Positions 32,771 to 41,964 are shown, counted from the stretch's first letter. The stretch: 50,746 bases of DNA from Bacteroidota bacterium (GCA_016194985.1 JACQAK010000028.1:1-50746); one strand, 5' to 3'. Numbers and translations: made by a program. The notes: a model not told the origin generated them from the letters alone.

Positions 32771-33583
32771 ATGATCGTAGCAGGATTCATAGCGTTTTTA
32801 ATCATCGGAATCATTCTGGGATTAATAGGCGGCGGCGGCTCTATTTTAGGAGTTCCTGTATTGGTATATATTATGTACTACAGTGCCGAAGTGGCAACCA
32901 GCTATTCTTTGTTTATTGTTGGGTTAACGGCTCTGATAGGTGCCATTGCCTATTTGCGTAAAGGAGAGATTAGTGTGGAAGCCATCTTACAATTTGCTCT
33001 GGCATCTATGACCACCGTATTTTGTGTGCGAAGATTTGTGATGCCGGCTATCCCGGAAGAGATTCATATGTTTAATGCTATTGTTTCAAAACATGTGCTC
33101 ATTATGGTTGTCTTTGCTCTTTTGATTTTAAGTTCATCTGTGAGCATGATCCGAAAAAGTAAATACAATCGTATCAACGAAGTTAAGTGGGATGAATTTG
33201 CCAAAAGTCCGATGGGTTTACCCTTTGTTATTTTACTGGGTGTTACCGTTGGTTTTATTACCGGATTTGTAGGCGCAGGTGGCGGATTTATCATTGTTCC
33301 TGTATTGATCTTCTTTTTACGATTAAGTTTTAAAAAGGCGATAGGAACATCATTATGTATTGTTGCGATCAATTCGCTGGTAGGTTTCACAGGAAATTTT
33401 GGACATCAGGTTATCGAATGGCCTATTTTATTAGCTATTTCAGCAGTGTGTGCCGTTGGTATTTTAATAGGAAGTTTGTTGTCGAACAAAGTCTCTTCCC
33501 AAAAATTAAAACCCGCTTTTGGCTGGTTTACCCTAACGGTGGGTATTTTTGTGTTAGTTAAAGAACTCTTTTACAATGGCTAA
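32771..33583 (+). CDS. TauE/SafE family membrane permease
   Basis: 270 residues and about eight membrane helices in two homologous halves. The first half opens IIGIILGLIGGGGSILGVPVLVY and the second VTVGFITGFVGAGGGFIIVPVLIF, the paired Gly-rich signature of the family. Members export sulfite, sulfoacetate or other organic anions, or have other cargo; the substrate is not evident. The start is directly after the palindromic repeat, and its last 8 bp overlap mltG, suggesting co-translation with the cell-wall gene. Confidence 0.88.
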   Translation: MIVAGFIAFLIIGIILGLIGGGGSILGVPVLVYIMYYSAEVATSYSLFIVGLTALIGAIAYLRKGEISVEAILQFALASMTTVFCVRRFVMPAIPEEIHMFNAIVSKHVLIMVVFALLILSSSVSMIRKSKYNRINEVKWDEFAKSPMGLPFVILLGVTVGFITGFVGAGGGFIIVPVLIFFLRLSFKKAIGTSLCIVAINSLVGFTGNFGHQVIEWPILLAISAVCAVGILIGSLLSNKVSSQKLKPAFGWFTLTVGIFVLVKELFYNG

Positions 33584-34625
33584 AAAAGGCGGGACTTTCA
33601 AAAAAATTATTGTTTTAACCATTATAGGAACATTGGCTCTTGCCGGTTACTGGGCTTACGAAAATATTTTTAAAAGTAATGTCCACTTGAATGGTAAAAA
33701 ATTTACGTATATCTATATTAAAACCAATGCCACCTTTGATGATGTGTTGGATGAATTATATTCACAAAACATTATTGATGACCACGAAAGCTTTGAGTGG
33801 ATGGCAAAAGAAATGGACCTGCCGGAACATATTAATTCTGGTAAGTATCGCATCGACGCTAAGATGAGTAACCGTTCCATTGCCAAGATGATCATTAATG
33901 GAAAACAGGAAAAAGTAAAACTGTCTTTTAATTCACAGATCAGAACAAAAGAGCAATTTATTGACTACGTATCGGATAAACTGGAAATTGAAAACGCAGA
34001 GTTAGAAGACTATTGTTCTAACGATGATATATTGGGTGACGAATATGGACTGAATGGTGAAAACTTTATGACGCTTATTGTTCCTGAAACCTATGAAGTA
34101 AACTGGACAACCCACATCAGTGATTTATTTATCTTATTGGAAAAATCGTATAACGATATATGGACGAAAGCCAGACGTGATAAGGCAAAGACCATAGGCT
34201 ACTCTATACCGGAAGTGGTAACGATAGCTTCTATTGTTCAGAGCGAGAGTGGTATTAAAACAGAGCAACAAAAAATTGCAGGGGTGTATATCAATCGGTT
34301 AAAACAGGATATTAAATTACAGGCCGATCCAACGGTTGTGTTTGCAAATGGAAATTTTGATGTGCAACGGGTGCTATCTGCGGATAAAGAAACAGACTCG
34401 CCCTATAATACCTATCGCTACAAAGGATTGCCGCCGGGGCCTATTTGTTTGGTAAATCCTTCGTCTATTGACGCGGTTTTAAATTATAGCAGGCATAATT
34501 ATACGTACTTTTGTGCTAAGTCAGATTTCAGCGGGTATTCTAACTTTACCAACGATTATAAAGTACATATGAAAAATGCAGCAGCTTATCAGGCAGCATT
34601 AAATCAAAAAGGAATTAAACGATAA
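33576..34625 (+). CDS. mltG: Endolytic murein transglycosylase MltG
   Basis: 349 residues. One membrane helix (about 11-27) anchors a periplasmic YceG domain. The catalytic region reads IPEVVTIASIVQSESG, with the Glu of SESG at the catalytic place, then KIAGVYINRLKQDIKLQADPTVVFA, SPYNTYRYKGLPPGPICLVNPSSIDAVL. It cuts nascent peptidoglycan strands and sets glycan chain length. It sits between the TauE/SafE gene (8-bp overlap) and the helicase-domain gene (8-nt gap) in one plus-strand run. Confidence 0.94.
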   Translation: MAKKGGTFKKIIVLTIIGTLALAGYWAYENIFKSNVHLNGKKFTYIYIKTNATFDDVLDELYSQNIIDDHESFEWMAKEMDLPEHINSGKYRIDAKMSNRSIAKMIINGKQEKVKLSFNSQIRTKEQFIDYVSDKLEIENAELEDYCSNDDILGDEYGLNGENFMTLIVPETYEVNWTTHISDLFILLEKSYNDIWTKARRDKAKTIGYSIPEVVTIASIVQSESGIKTEQQKIAGVYINRLKQDIKLQADPTVVFANGNFDVQRVLSADKETDSPYNTYRYKGLPPGPICLVNPSSIDAVLNYSRHNYTYFCAKSDFSGYSNFTNDYKVHMKNAAAYQAALNQKGIKR

Positions 34626-34633
34626 TCAAAGCT

Positions 34634-35248
34634 ATGTTCAAAGAAAAACTTCATAAAAAATTATCATCAGCTTTATTAGAAAACGGGTTCGAAGAACCTA
34701 AAGAATTACAAAAAAAATGTATCCCTAAAATTAACGGAGGAGCTGATGTGATTGCTATAGGGCCAAATGGCTCTGGTAAAAGCTCCACCATTATGATGAG
34801 CGCTATTCAAAAATTAGGAATGGCCTTTGAAGATGCACCCCGCGCTTTAATTATTGTGTCGGATGAAATAAAAGCGCTGGAGATGAAAGATCAGTTTCGG
34901 TTATTTTCTAAAAATACCGATTTAAGAGCGGAAGTTGTTTTTGAAGGAGGAAAAATAGATGCACAAACAGAGGCCATTTATTTTGGGACAGACATCGTGA
35001 TTGGTACTGCAAAACGGGTGTTGGAAATTTACTTTCGTAAAAATTTCAACCTGAATAAAATAAAACTATTTGTGATTGACGATGCAGAAATGATTATTAA
35101 GCATGGCTTACAGGGACAGATAGACAGATTGGCTTTAAGCTTACCTAAATGTCAGCATTTGGTATTTACCAATGACCTGACTCCGAAAATCGAAAAACTG
35201 ATCGAGAAATTTATTATTGCTCCTATTGTTATTGAAGTGGAAGAATAA
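34634..35248 (+). CDS. Stand-alone DEAD-box-like RecA domain 1
   Basis: 204 residues, half the minimum length of a DEAD-box helicase. It keeps the Q-motif layout (GFEEPKELQKKCIP, Gln26), a P-loop GPNGSGKS (43-50) in place of the usual TGTGKT, a motif Ib-like IGTAKRV (123-129), Walker B-like VIDDAE (147-152) where DEAD is expected, and TND (179-181) where SAT is expected. It stops cleanly at the interdomain linker, and no domain 2 sequence follows, as the next gene is on the other strand and overlaps by 20 bp. It may bind and hydrolyse ATP without unwinding RNA. No stop or frame break suggests decay. Confidence 0.75.
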   Translation: MFKEKLHKKLSSALLENGFEEPKELQKKCIPKINGGADVIAIGPNGSGKSSTIMMSAIQKLGMAFEDAPRALIIVSDEIKALEMKDQFRLFSKNTDLRAEVVFEGGKIDAQTEAIYFGTDIVIGTAKRVLEIYFRKNFNLNKIKLFVIDDAEMIIKHGLQGQIDRLALSLPKCQHLVFTNDLTPKIEKLIEKFIIAPIVIEVEE

Positions 35249-36002
35249 GTTGTTTTATTTCCTTTTCCAGAGTCAAAGCATAATTATAACCATATTCAAA
35301 GATCTGGTCAGATTTTTTTACATCAAATATACTGAACTGACTCATGTTTGGCGGCTCAATAAATAGTTGACAGTGATGTATTTTATCTCTTACCGAATTA
35401 CTCATCGCTAAATGGAAGCAACGGTCAACGATGTTGGACATATGTATTTCGGTGACTTCTGTTTTAATAGAATTGACGTGACTTCCGATAATGATATCAC
35501 AACGGTTTATTAAAGGTTCCACCGGAAAATTATTTAAAACACCTCCATCTACATAGTAGGTATTATCAAACTGTATAGGTTGAAATACAATCGGAATGCA
35601 GGAGGATGCCATTAAAGCCTGCGATAAATTTCCGGAAGAAAAACAGGCAGATGTTCCTTTTAAAATATCGGTAGCCGTTACATACAATGGGATATTTAAA
35701 TGATCGAAGGAGTTATCCGGGAAATAAACCTGGTATATCTTTTCAAATCCTTTCATATTAAATAAGCCTTGTTTTTTGATAAGGATATTTGATAAATTAA
35801 AGAAATCACCTTTTTCTATGATATCTTTTATTTCGATAAGAGAATAACCTCCTGCATAGAATGCACCTGCTATGGCTCCGGCACTTGTACCTGATATAAC
35901 AGAAGGCTTAACACCGAATTCTTCCAGTGCTTTTAAAATTCCTAAATGAGCAATACCTCTGGCACCTCCTCCTGATAAAGCTATTCCAATGTTCTGTTGC
36001 AT
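35229..36002 (-). CDS. Patatin-like phospholipase
   Basis: 257 residues, cytosolic or membrane-associated, no signal peptide. Features: oxyanion loop SGGGARGIAHLG (10-21), nucleophile Ser40 in GTSAG, and catalytic Asp152 in VDGG, forming the Ser-Asp dyad that hydrolyses acyl esters of lipids. It resembles RssA-type bacterial patatins in size. It lies 2 nt downstream of the CoA-transferase gene, so they are likely co-transcribed. Its 3' end overlaps the helicase-domain gene by 20 bp on the other strand. Confidence 0.92.
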   Translation of the reverse strand: MQQNIGIALSGGGARGIAHLGILKALEEFGVKPSVISGTSAGAIAGAFYAGGYSLIEIKDIIEKGDFFNLSNILIKKQGLFNMKGFEKIYQVYFPDNSFDHLNIPLYVTATDILKGTSACFSSGNLSQALMASSCIPIVFQPIQFDNTYYVDGGVLNNFPVEPLINRCDIIIGSHVNSIKTEVTEIHMSNIVDRCFHLAMSNSVRDKIHHCQLFIEPPNMSQFSIFDVKKSDQIFEYGYNYALTLEKEIKQLILPLQ

Positions 36003-36004
36003 GT

Positions 36005-37282
36005 TTATTTAAATCGCTCGTATGCTTGTTTTTCCAACTCTTCTCTGTGAGTTGGATGTGCAATTTTAATTAATTCTTTGGCACGTTGTTCCATATTCAT
36101 TCCAAATAAATTCACCGCACCGTATTCGGTAACTACCCAATGAATGTGTCCTCTGGTGGTAACTACACCTGCTCCTTGTTTTAAGAACGGTACAATACGC
36201 GAAACGCCTTTTCCTGTTACAGAAGGCATTGCAATGATTGGTTTACCGCCTTCCGAAAGTGCCGCTCCTCTTATAAAATCCATTTGTCCGCCAATACCTG
36301 AATATTGATAGGTACCGATAGAATCAGAACAAACCTGACCTGTTAAATCAATTTCAATGGCGCTATTAATAGCGGTAACTTTTGGGTTTAAACTCAGAAT
36401 GCGTGGGTCGTTCACATAATCTACTTCCAATGCTTTGATAATGGGATTGTCATCCGCAAAATCATAGAGTGCTTTGGTGCCAAATAAAAAAGAGGTAACA
36501 CAATAGCCGTTTACTTTTTTCTTTAAGCTGTTATTGATCGTTCCGTTTTTAATTAAGGGAATGGCGCCATCCGAGAACATTTCGGTATGCAGACCTAAAT
36601 TTTTGTGATTGGTTAAATTTTTTAAAACAGAATCGGGGATAGTACCGATCCCAAGTTGTAATGTAGCGCCATCTTCTACCAGATCAGCGACCAGCCGGCC
36701 TATTTTATCCGTTACTTCGCTGGAACCATTAGAGTAATTAATCTCAGGTAAGGGTTCGTCTACCCATACGGCTGCATCAAATCTGCTAAACGGAACAAAG
36801 CCATCCCCGTGTACCCTTGGCATGCGTGGATTTACCTGGGCAATAACAATCCTGGCTGTTTCGATTGCCGAGCGGGCAATATCGATGGATGTTCCTAAGG
36901 AACAATAACCATGTTTATCCGGTGGGGATACTTGAATGATCGCCACATCCAATGGCAGGATATGTCGCGTAAACAAGAGAGGAATTTCACTTAAAAATAC
37001 GGGAACATAATCTCCGGTATTGCTATTAACGGCTTCCCGGTTGGATTTGGAAACAAATAATGAATTAATAAAAAAATGGCCTTCTAATTCATGGCTGTTT
37101 AAATCTACTCCTTGCTGTGTGATGCTTATTAACTCTACGTTTTTCAAACGGTGTTTTTGTTCAATTAACGCATTAATTAAACGAATGGGTGTAGCGGCGC
37201 TACCATGCAAGAACACACGATGATTGGATTGAACCAATTGCAAGGCTTCTTCGGCTGTTTTATAGTGGTGTGGCGAGGTCAT
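36005..37282 (-). CDS. Acetyl-CoA hydrolase/CoA-transferase family protein
   Basis: 425 residues from ATG 37282 (MTSPHHYKTAEEALQLVQSN), which matches the family opening; a GTG at 37303 would add seven residues. It resembles 4-hydroxybutyrate/butyryl-CoA:acetate CoA-transferases. HRVFLHGSAATPIRLINAL begins the N-domain, LQLGIGTIPDSVL is the nucleotide loop, the catalytic Glu is likely in NSAIEIDLTGQV, and GIGGQMDFIRGAALSEGGKPIIA is the family signature near the C-terminus. It moves CoA between short acids. It heads a two-gene unit with the patatin gene. Confidence 0.9.
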   Translation of the reverse strand: MTSPHHYKTAEEALQLVQSNHRVFLHGSAATPIRLINALIEQKHRLKNVELISITQQGVDLNSHELEGHFFINSLFVSKSNREAVNSNTGDYVPVFLSEIPLLFTRHILPLDVAIIQVSPPDKHGYCSLGTSIDIARSAIETARIVIAQVNPRMPRVHGDGFVPFSRFDAAVWVDEPLPEINYSNGSSEVTDKIGRLVADLVEDGATLQLGIGTIPDSVLKNLTNHKNLGLHTEMFSDGAIPLIKNGTINNSLKKKVNGYCVTSFLFGTKALYDFADDNPIIKALEVDYVNDPRILSLNPKVTAINSAIEIDLTGQVCSDSIGTYQYSGIGGQMDFIRGAALSEGGKPIIAMPSVTGKGVSRIVPFLKQGAGVVTTRGHIHWVVTEYGAVNLFGMNMEQRAKELIKIAHPTHREELEKQAYERFK

Positions 37283-37336
37283 AGAACGGGATTTAAATTC
37301 CACGCAAGTTAAAACAAATTAAGAGGAATCCCTGCC

Positions 37337-38653
37337 CTAATATTTCATTAATTTATAACGGGAGCTGCTTTTGTTTAAATTCTCTATCTCAACAACATAA
37401 AGTCCTTTGCTGAACTGAGAAAAATCAAGATGTATCAGGGTTGTTTCTGAAATAGGATTATCCTCATAAACAAGCGCCCCGAAAATATCATATAGTTTAA
37501 TAGTAGAAATGATCAATGAAGGATTTTCTACCGTTAGCACATCTGTTACAGGATTTGGGTAGATGCGATAAGAGGGCTCTGCCCAATTATCTTTAACAGA
37601 TGTAACGCTGCAATCTAATTTATTAATATAATCCCATAACACATTATCAAAGGCAGAGGCCGCTAAACTGAAACCACCGGCAGTGTTACCTTGTCTTACC
37701 ACTACAAGATTCTTACTAGGTACCACATATATCTTTTGATCATTTTTTCCTAAGGCCGCATACATATCGTTGGGTGCGTTACTCATTAATGGTCCGGGGA
37801 ACACGATCTGATAGCCCGGTGCCATACCACTAGCCTTGCCATTGAGCCACCATAAATAACCATACGCTAAATTTAAATTTTGTGAGGTGTTTGTCATGGC
37901 TCTGAAATAGCTCGTATCTTTCAATAACGTATCGGTATTCCAGATGCCTTTATTTAAATTCAGAAGACCAAAGCGGGCCATATCTCTGGCTTTGCTGTAA
38001 TATACCTGTTGCACCCAGGTACCACTCATGCCTGTTTTAGCTTCGATCCAGTTATTGGTGATGAGGTTATAATTTTGCCCAACGGCATTGCTCACCACAT
38101 CCTGTACTTTGCGATAAGCTCCGGTGTGATATGCCCAACGCGTTCCTGCATCTGCCAAATAGGTTAAGCAGGTTTTTGCGGTATCTTCATTTGTGCAAGG
38201 GCTGGCAGGTGCATCATTCAAACCACTGGTCATGGTAATTAAATGTTTAATGGTGATTAAATTTTCTTTGGCTGTAGGAGCGCTTGTCCAGCCTGCACCT
38301 AAATATTGGGAGGCGGTGTTATTAATATTGATATAGCCTTTTTGTTGGGCAATACCCGTAATGAAACTGGCTAAGCTCTTGCTTGCAGAAGCCCAATACC
38401 ATATAGAATCACGCTTGTAGGTGCCAAAATATTTTTCCAGAACACGCTTACCGTCTTTTAATAAAATAAAGGACTTTGTGTTTTTTGCTTGAAGGTAATT
38501 ATACAATGAATCGATTCTTGGCTGGCAATAATTTAAACTGGAGGGCAAGATAGAGTCCCATACATTGCCTGTAGTTGGAGGGAAATAGAGGTTTTGGGAT
38601 TTTACACAAAAGCTTAAAAGGACAATAGCAAAAAGAGTAATTTTTTGTTTCAT
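37337..38653 (-). CDS. Secreted serine hydrolase (beta-lactamase class C type) with type A T9SS tail
   Basis: 438 residues. A signal peptide (ends VKSQ, about residue 20) is followed by a penicillin-binding/class C beta-lactamase-like domain (about 40-340) with the SxxK motif SASK (Ser89-Lys92). The LKHLITMTSGLNDAP-like segment (ITIKHLITMTSGLND) is typical of this family. Residues about 360-438 are a T9SS type A sorting domain: YRIYPNPVTDVLTVEN, IKLYDIFGALVYE, QFSKGLYVVEIEN, ending SSRYKLMKY. It should be exported and anchored or released at the surface. The substrate is unknown; family members include esterases and peptidases. Confidence 0.92.
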   Translation of the reverse strand: MKQKITLFAIVLLSFCVKSQNLYFPPTTGNVWDSILPSSLNYCQPRIDSLYNYLQAKNTKSFILLKDGKRVLEKYFGTYKRDSIWYWASASKSLASFITGIAQQKGYININNTASQYLGAGWTSAPTAKENLITIKHLITMTSGLNDAPASPCTNEDTAKTCLTYLADAGTRWAYHTGAYRKVQDVVSNAVGQNYNLITNNWIEAKTGMSGTWVQQVYYSKARDMARFGLLNLNKGIWNTDTLLKDTSYFRAMTNTSQNLNLAYGYLWWLNGKASGMAPGYQIVFPGPLMSNAPNDMYAALGKNDQKIYVVPSKNLVVVRQGNTAGGFSLAASAFDNVLWDYINKLDCSVTSVKDNWAEPSYRIYPNPVTDVLTVENPSLIISTIKLYDIFGALVYEDNPISETTLIHLDFSQFSKGLYVVEIENLNKSSSRYKLMKY

Positions 38654-38988
38654 ACGTAAAAGATTTGATACACTTGGACTTAATGAAATTACAAAAGTTT
38701 AATGACTTTGAAAAGATTTATGTAAGATTGTACAAATTTTATGTCAGGAAAAAAGGTTGAAATGTCGAAGTCATGCTGAACTTGTTTCAGCATCTCATGA
38801 GGCCCTGATCTTCCAACTGGCGGATAGGGTGACGGCCACATGTCACTTCGAGAATGGAAAAAGTTCGTTGGATTTTTTGCCGAGATCGTGCGAAAGAAAA
38901 AAGCATTATGAACCGCACTTCCGTTCTTAATTACTTTGGAACTGACAAAATTCTGGTCGTTAGTTATTTTATTGTACATTTATAACAC
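38654..38988. other. 335-bp intergenic region with decayed repeats
   Basis: It contains the divergent promoters of the serine hydrolase and DUF3817 genes and, from 38770 to about 38833, a repeat element. An open frame on the minus strand (38689-38979) covers it but runs through the repeat and has no protein-like features, so I see no gene. TACATTTA (38975-38982), one mismatch from the -7 consensus, ends 6 nt before ATG 38989. Confidence 0.6.
38770..38833. repeat. Second, partly decayed copy of the composite palindrome
   Basis: The first 27 bp (38770-38796) are the exact reverse complement of 32739-32765. The remainder has CCCTGAT and AGGGTGAC, traces of the other unit (CCCTGAA and AGGGTGAC) but with extra bases between them. 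Confidence 0.65.
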
Positions 38989-39270
38989 ATGGAAAACACC
39001 ACAATCACTAAATGGTTTTTAATAGTAGGAAAAATAGAGGGCTATAGCTATTTGTTGTTAGTGTTTATTGCCATGCCTTTAAAATACCTGTTTCATATAC
39101 CTCAGTATATTCGTCCTATGGGATCCATTCATGGCGCTTTATTCGTGGCTTTTATGATACTACTGGCACTGATGTTCTTTAAAGTGAAACTCTCTTTTAA
39201 AAAGGCGTGTTTAGTTTTTTTGCTGTCTTTAGTGCCTTTCGGGACTTTCTTTTTGAAGAGAGTGGTTTAA
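38989..39270 (+). CDS. DUF3817 family small membrane protein
   Basis: 93 residues with three membrane helices (about 9-27, 43-64 and 70-88). The pattern KIEGYSYLLLVFIAMPLKYLF followed by GSIHGALFVAFM is the hallmark of DUF3817 (YdzA-like) proteins, with the Glu and Gly-His of the first two helices conserved. The role of the family is not known to me. It stands alone, convergent with the DUF1801 gene. Confidence 0.85.
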   Translation: MENTTITKWFLIVGKIEGYSYLLLVFIAMPLKYLFHIPQYIRPMGSIHGALFVAFMILLALMFFKVKLSFKKACLVFLLSLVPFGTFFLKRVV

Positions 39271-39291
39271 CTTTTTCTAAAGTGTGGCTTA

Positions 39292-39318
39292 CGGTGACTG
39301 AGGCTCTCGAAGTCACCG
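39292..39318. terminator. Hairpin between convergent genes
   Basis: CGGTGACT (39292-39299) and AGTCACCG (39311-39318) form a perfect 8-bp stem with an 11-nt loop GAGGCTCTCGA. It lies between the convergent DUF3817 and DUF1801 genes and could end both transcripts. No T-tract follows directly on the plus strand, and it may instead be another dispersed palindrome. Confidence 0.45.
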
Positions 39319-39323
39319 ATATT

Positions 39324-39719
39324 TTATTTCAATCTCTCCAAAACACCTTTGCGTTTTACAATGTTTTTATAATCCCATTGAATGTCTTTGGCTTTCTTCA
39401 ACCAACGTTTCAGGTCTTTGGTATTAATTTGTGTGACTGATGTATAAGTTACAGAGGCATCTTTAAACTTGCCGCTTTTGCCCGGTACCAGTTGGGCTTC
39501 TTCAAAGCTTATGCCACTCCAAAATAACAAACGTACCCCGGCTTTTAATTTATCATACCCTACAATAGGATTTTCTTCCAGGAACCAAACAGGATGCCCA
39601 TGCCAGATCTTATTTTCTGCTTTTGGCAAATGCTTGCAAACTTCTTCGTGTAACACATCACAAATGGCTTTGTCTTCAGATGAAAGGGATTTATGGTAAG
39701 TTTGAATGTCTTTGTTCAT
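39324..39719 (-). CDS. DUF1801 domain protein
   Basis: 131 residues from ATG 39719 (MNKDIQTYHKSLSSED); an upstream start at 39758 would add a hydrophobic stretch not found in the family. DUF1801 features: LHEEVCKHLPKAENKIWHGHPVWFLEENPIVGYDKLKAGVRLLFWSG, where the WHGHPVWF and GVRLLFW blocks line the YdhG/frataxin-like fold. Family members are small cytosolic proteins, some implicated in iron handling, without firm biochemical role. It lies convergent to DUF3817 with a hairpin between. Confidence 0.85.
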   Translation of the reverse strand: MNKDIQTYHKSLSSEDKAICDVLHEEVCKHLPKAENKIWHGHPVWFLEENPIVGYDKLKAGVRLLFWSGISFEEAQLVPGKSGKFKDASVTYTSVTQINTKDLKRWLKKAKDIQWDYKNIVKRKGVLERLK

Positions 39720-39861
39720 TTTGAATAGTAAAAATATTATTCCTATAAATATACCCATTTTTACAAATTATAAAATCTGGTTTTCAGCCAATTAAAGCAT
39801 AAAAAATCCCTATTTATTCCCCCATTTTTTTTATATTTAATGCGTATTATCTCTTACTACT

Positions 39862-41964
39862 ATGAACAAATTACAAAACTACGCTTTGGGCCAATGGGTT
39901 GCCGGAGCAGATAACGGACAGGAATTATTTAACGCCATTACCGGCGATGTAGTTGCTACAGCCAGTAGCAAAGGACTGGATTTTGCTAAAATGTGTGAGT
40001 ACGCCAGAACCGTTGGTGGACCTAACTTGCGCAAGTTAACCTTTCATCAACGTGGCTTAATGCTCAAGGCATTGGCTATGCACCTGATCTCTAAAAAAGA
40101 AGATTTCTATAAGATCTCCTGGGCAACAGGTGCTACCCGTGTGGATAGCTGGGTAGATATTGAAGGTGGTATTGGTAATTTATTTGCCTATGCCTCTTTA
40201 CGTCGTCAGTTTCCTAACGAAACCTTTTGTTATGAGGGCGATGTAGCACGTTTATCAAAAAACAACACCTTTATCGGTCATCATATTTGTGTGCCAAAAG
40301 AAGGTGTTGCTATTCATATCAATGCTTTTAACTTCCCGGTATGGGGTATGTTAGAGAAAGTAGCCGTGAACTGGTTGGCCGGAGTGCCCGCTATTGTTAA
40401 GCCTGCAGCACTTACATCCTATTTAACGGAAGCAGTTGTGAAAGAAATTATCGCCAGTAAAATATTGCCGGATGGAGCTTTGCAATTAATTTGCGGTAGT
40501 GCAAACGGAATTTTAGATCACGTAGAAAGTCAGGATGTGGTAACCTTTACAGGTTCAGCGTCAACCGGTAAGATGTTGAAAGCACATCCGCGTTTATTGC
40601 AGGAGGCGGTTCATTTTAATATGGAAGCCGACTCATTGAACTGCTGTGTGCTGGGAACAGATGTAACGCCTTCTATGCCTGAATTTGATATTTTCATTAA
40701 AGAAGTAGCCAGAGAAATTACAACGAAAGCCGGGCAAAAATGTACGGCCGTGCGTCGTATCATTGTGCCTGAGAATATGGTAGAAGATGTGCAGATTGCT
40801 TTAGGCAAACGCCTGGCGCAAAATGTGATCGGTGATCCGAATGTGGAAGGTGTTCGCATGGGCTCATTAGCTGGGCAATCACAACTCATTGAAGTAAAAG
40901 AAAAAGTAGAATTACTTTCTAAAACACAAAAAATCATCATTGGTAATTTCGAAAACTTTGAAGTAAAAGGAGCCGATAAACATAAAGGTGCTTTTATGCC
41001 TCCGATCATTTTCTTTAATGATAAACCATTTACCAATACCGATTGTCACAACGTGGAAGCCTTTGGGCCTGTTAGTACCATCATCCCTTACAAAACGATT
41101 GAAGATGCTATTCAGTTGGCAAAAATGGGCAAAGGAAGTTTGGTAAGTTCTATTGTAACAGCAAGCGAAACGGTTGCCCGTAAATACACCATTGGTGCGG
41201 CGTGCATGCATGGACGTATTTTAATATTAAATGCCGAGTGTGCCAAAGAAAGTACAGGCCATGGTTCGCCAATGCCAATGTTAGTGCATGGAGGCCCGGG
41301 CCGTGCCGGTGGTGGTGAAGAGATGGGTGGAAAACGAGGCGTGTTCCATTACTTACAACGCACAGCTATTCAGGGATCGCCATCCATGATTACGTCTATT
41401 TTAAATAGCTATCAGGTGGGTGCTAAAATGATTATTAAAGACGTGCATCCGTTCCGTCAATATTTCGAAGATCTGGAAGTTGGCGAAACAACCATCACAC
41501 CAACGCATACAGTAAGCGAAGAGGATCTGGTAAACTTTGCCAACTTAACCGGAGATAAGTTCTATGCGCATTTGGAACCGGACGCCCTGGAAGGAACTAT
41601 CTTTAAACGCACGGTAGCTCACGGATATTTTATTCTATCCAAAGCAGCCGGCTTATTTGTTGACCCGCCAAAAGGACCTGTATTGCTAAACTATGGTATT
41701 GATGAGTGCCGTTTTACACGCCCTATTTATCCGGGTATGACCATTGGTGTGAAATTTACCTGCAAAGAAAAAATTGAAAACGATAAACCGTTAACAGCTG
41801 CTAATGGTAAAGAAGTAAAAGTAGGTATTGTGAAATGGGTAGTAGATATTTATGATGCAAGCACCATGGATGTATTGGAAAAATACGATGCTGTTGATCA
41901 GGCAGGGCAAACAGTGGGAATTGCAACTATCTTAACGATGGTGAAATTGAAAAATCAGGACTAA
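39862..41964 (+). CDS. paaZ: PaaZ: oxepin-CoA hydrolase / semialdehyde dehydrogenase
   Basis: 700 residues, a two-domain enzyme of aerobic phenylacetate breakdown that opens the oxepin-CoA ring and oxidises the aldehyde formed. Residues 1-510 are an aldehyde dehydrogenase: INAFNFPVWGMLEKVAV, VTFTGSASTGKML, catalytic Glu in HFNMEADSLNC, and Cys in TKAGQKCTAVRR. Residues about 530-690 are a MaoC-type hydratase: DLEVGETTITPTHTVSEEDL, NLTGDKFYAHLE and VAHGYFILSKAAGLF. Both halves look intact. No other paa gene is in the window. The next gene starts 5 nt after the stop. Confidence 0.94.
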   Translation: MNKLQNYALGQWVAGADNGQELFNAITGDVVATASSKGLDFAKMCEYARTVGGPNLRKLTFHQRGLMLKALAMHLISKKEDFYKISWATGATRVDSWVDIEGGIGNLFAYASLRRQFPNETFCYEGDVARLSKNNTFIGHHICVPKEGVAIHINAFNFPVWGMLEKVAVNWLAGVPAIVKPAALTSYLTEAVVKEIIASKILPDGALQLICGSANGILDHVESQDVVTFTGSASTGKMLKAHPRLLQEAVHFNMEADSLNCCVLGTDVTPSMPEFDIFIKEVAREITTKAGQKCTAVRRIIVPENMVEDVQIALGKRLAQNVIGDPNVEGVRMGSLAGQSQLIEVKEKVELLSKTQKIIIGNFENFEVKGADKHKGAFMPPIIFFNDKPFTNTDCHNVEAFGPVSTIIPYKTIEDAIQLAKMGKGSLVSSIVTASETVARKYTIGAACMHGRILILNAECAKESTGHGSPMPMLVHGGPGRAGGGEEMGGKRGVFHYLQRTAIQGSPSMITSILNSYQVGAKMIIKDVHPFRQYFEDLEVGETTITPTHTVSEEDLVNFANLTGDKFYAHLEPDALEGTIFKRTVAHGYFILSKAAGLFVDPPKGPVLLNYGIDECRFTRPIYPGMTIGVKFTCKEKIENDKPLTAANGKEVKVGIVKWVVDIYDASTMDVLEKYDAVDQAGQTVGIATILTMVKLKNQD

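Noticed and set aside
38689-38979. 96-residue open frame on the minus strand between the serine hydrolase and DUF3817 genes
   Set aside because: It is translated through the palindromic repeat (giving HEMLKQVQHD, a familiar artefact of such repeats), lacks domains or signal peptide, and overlaps both promoters.
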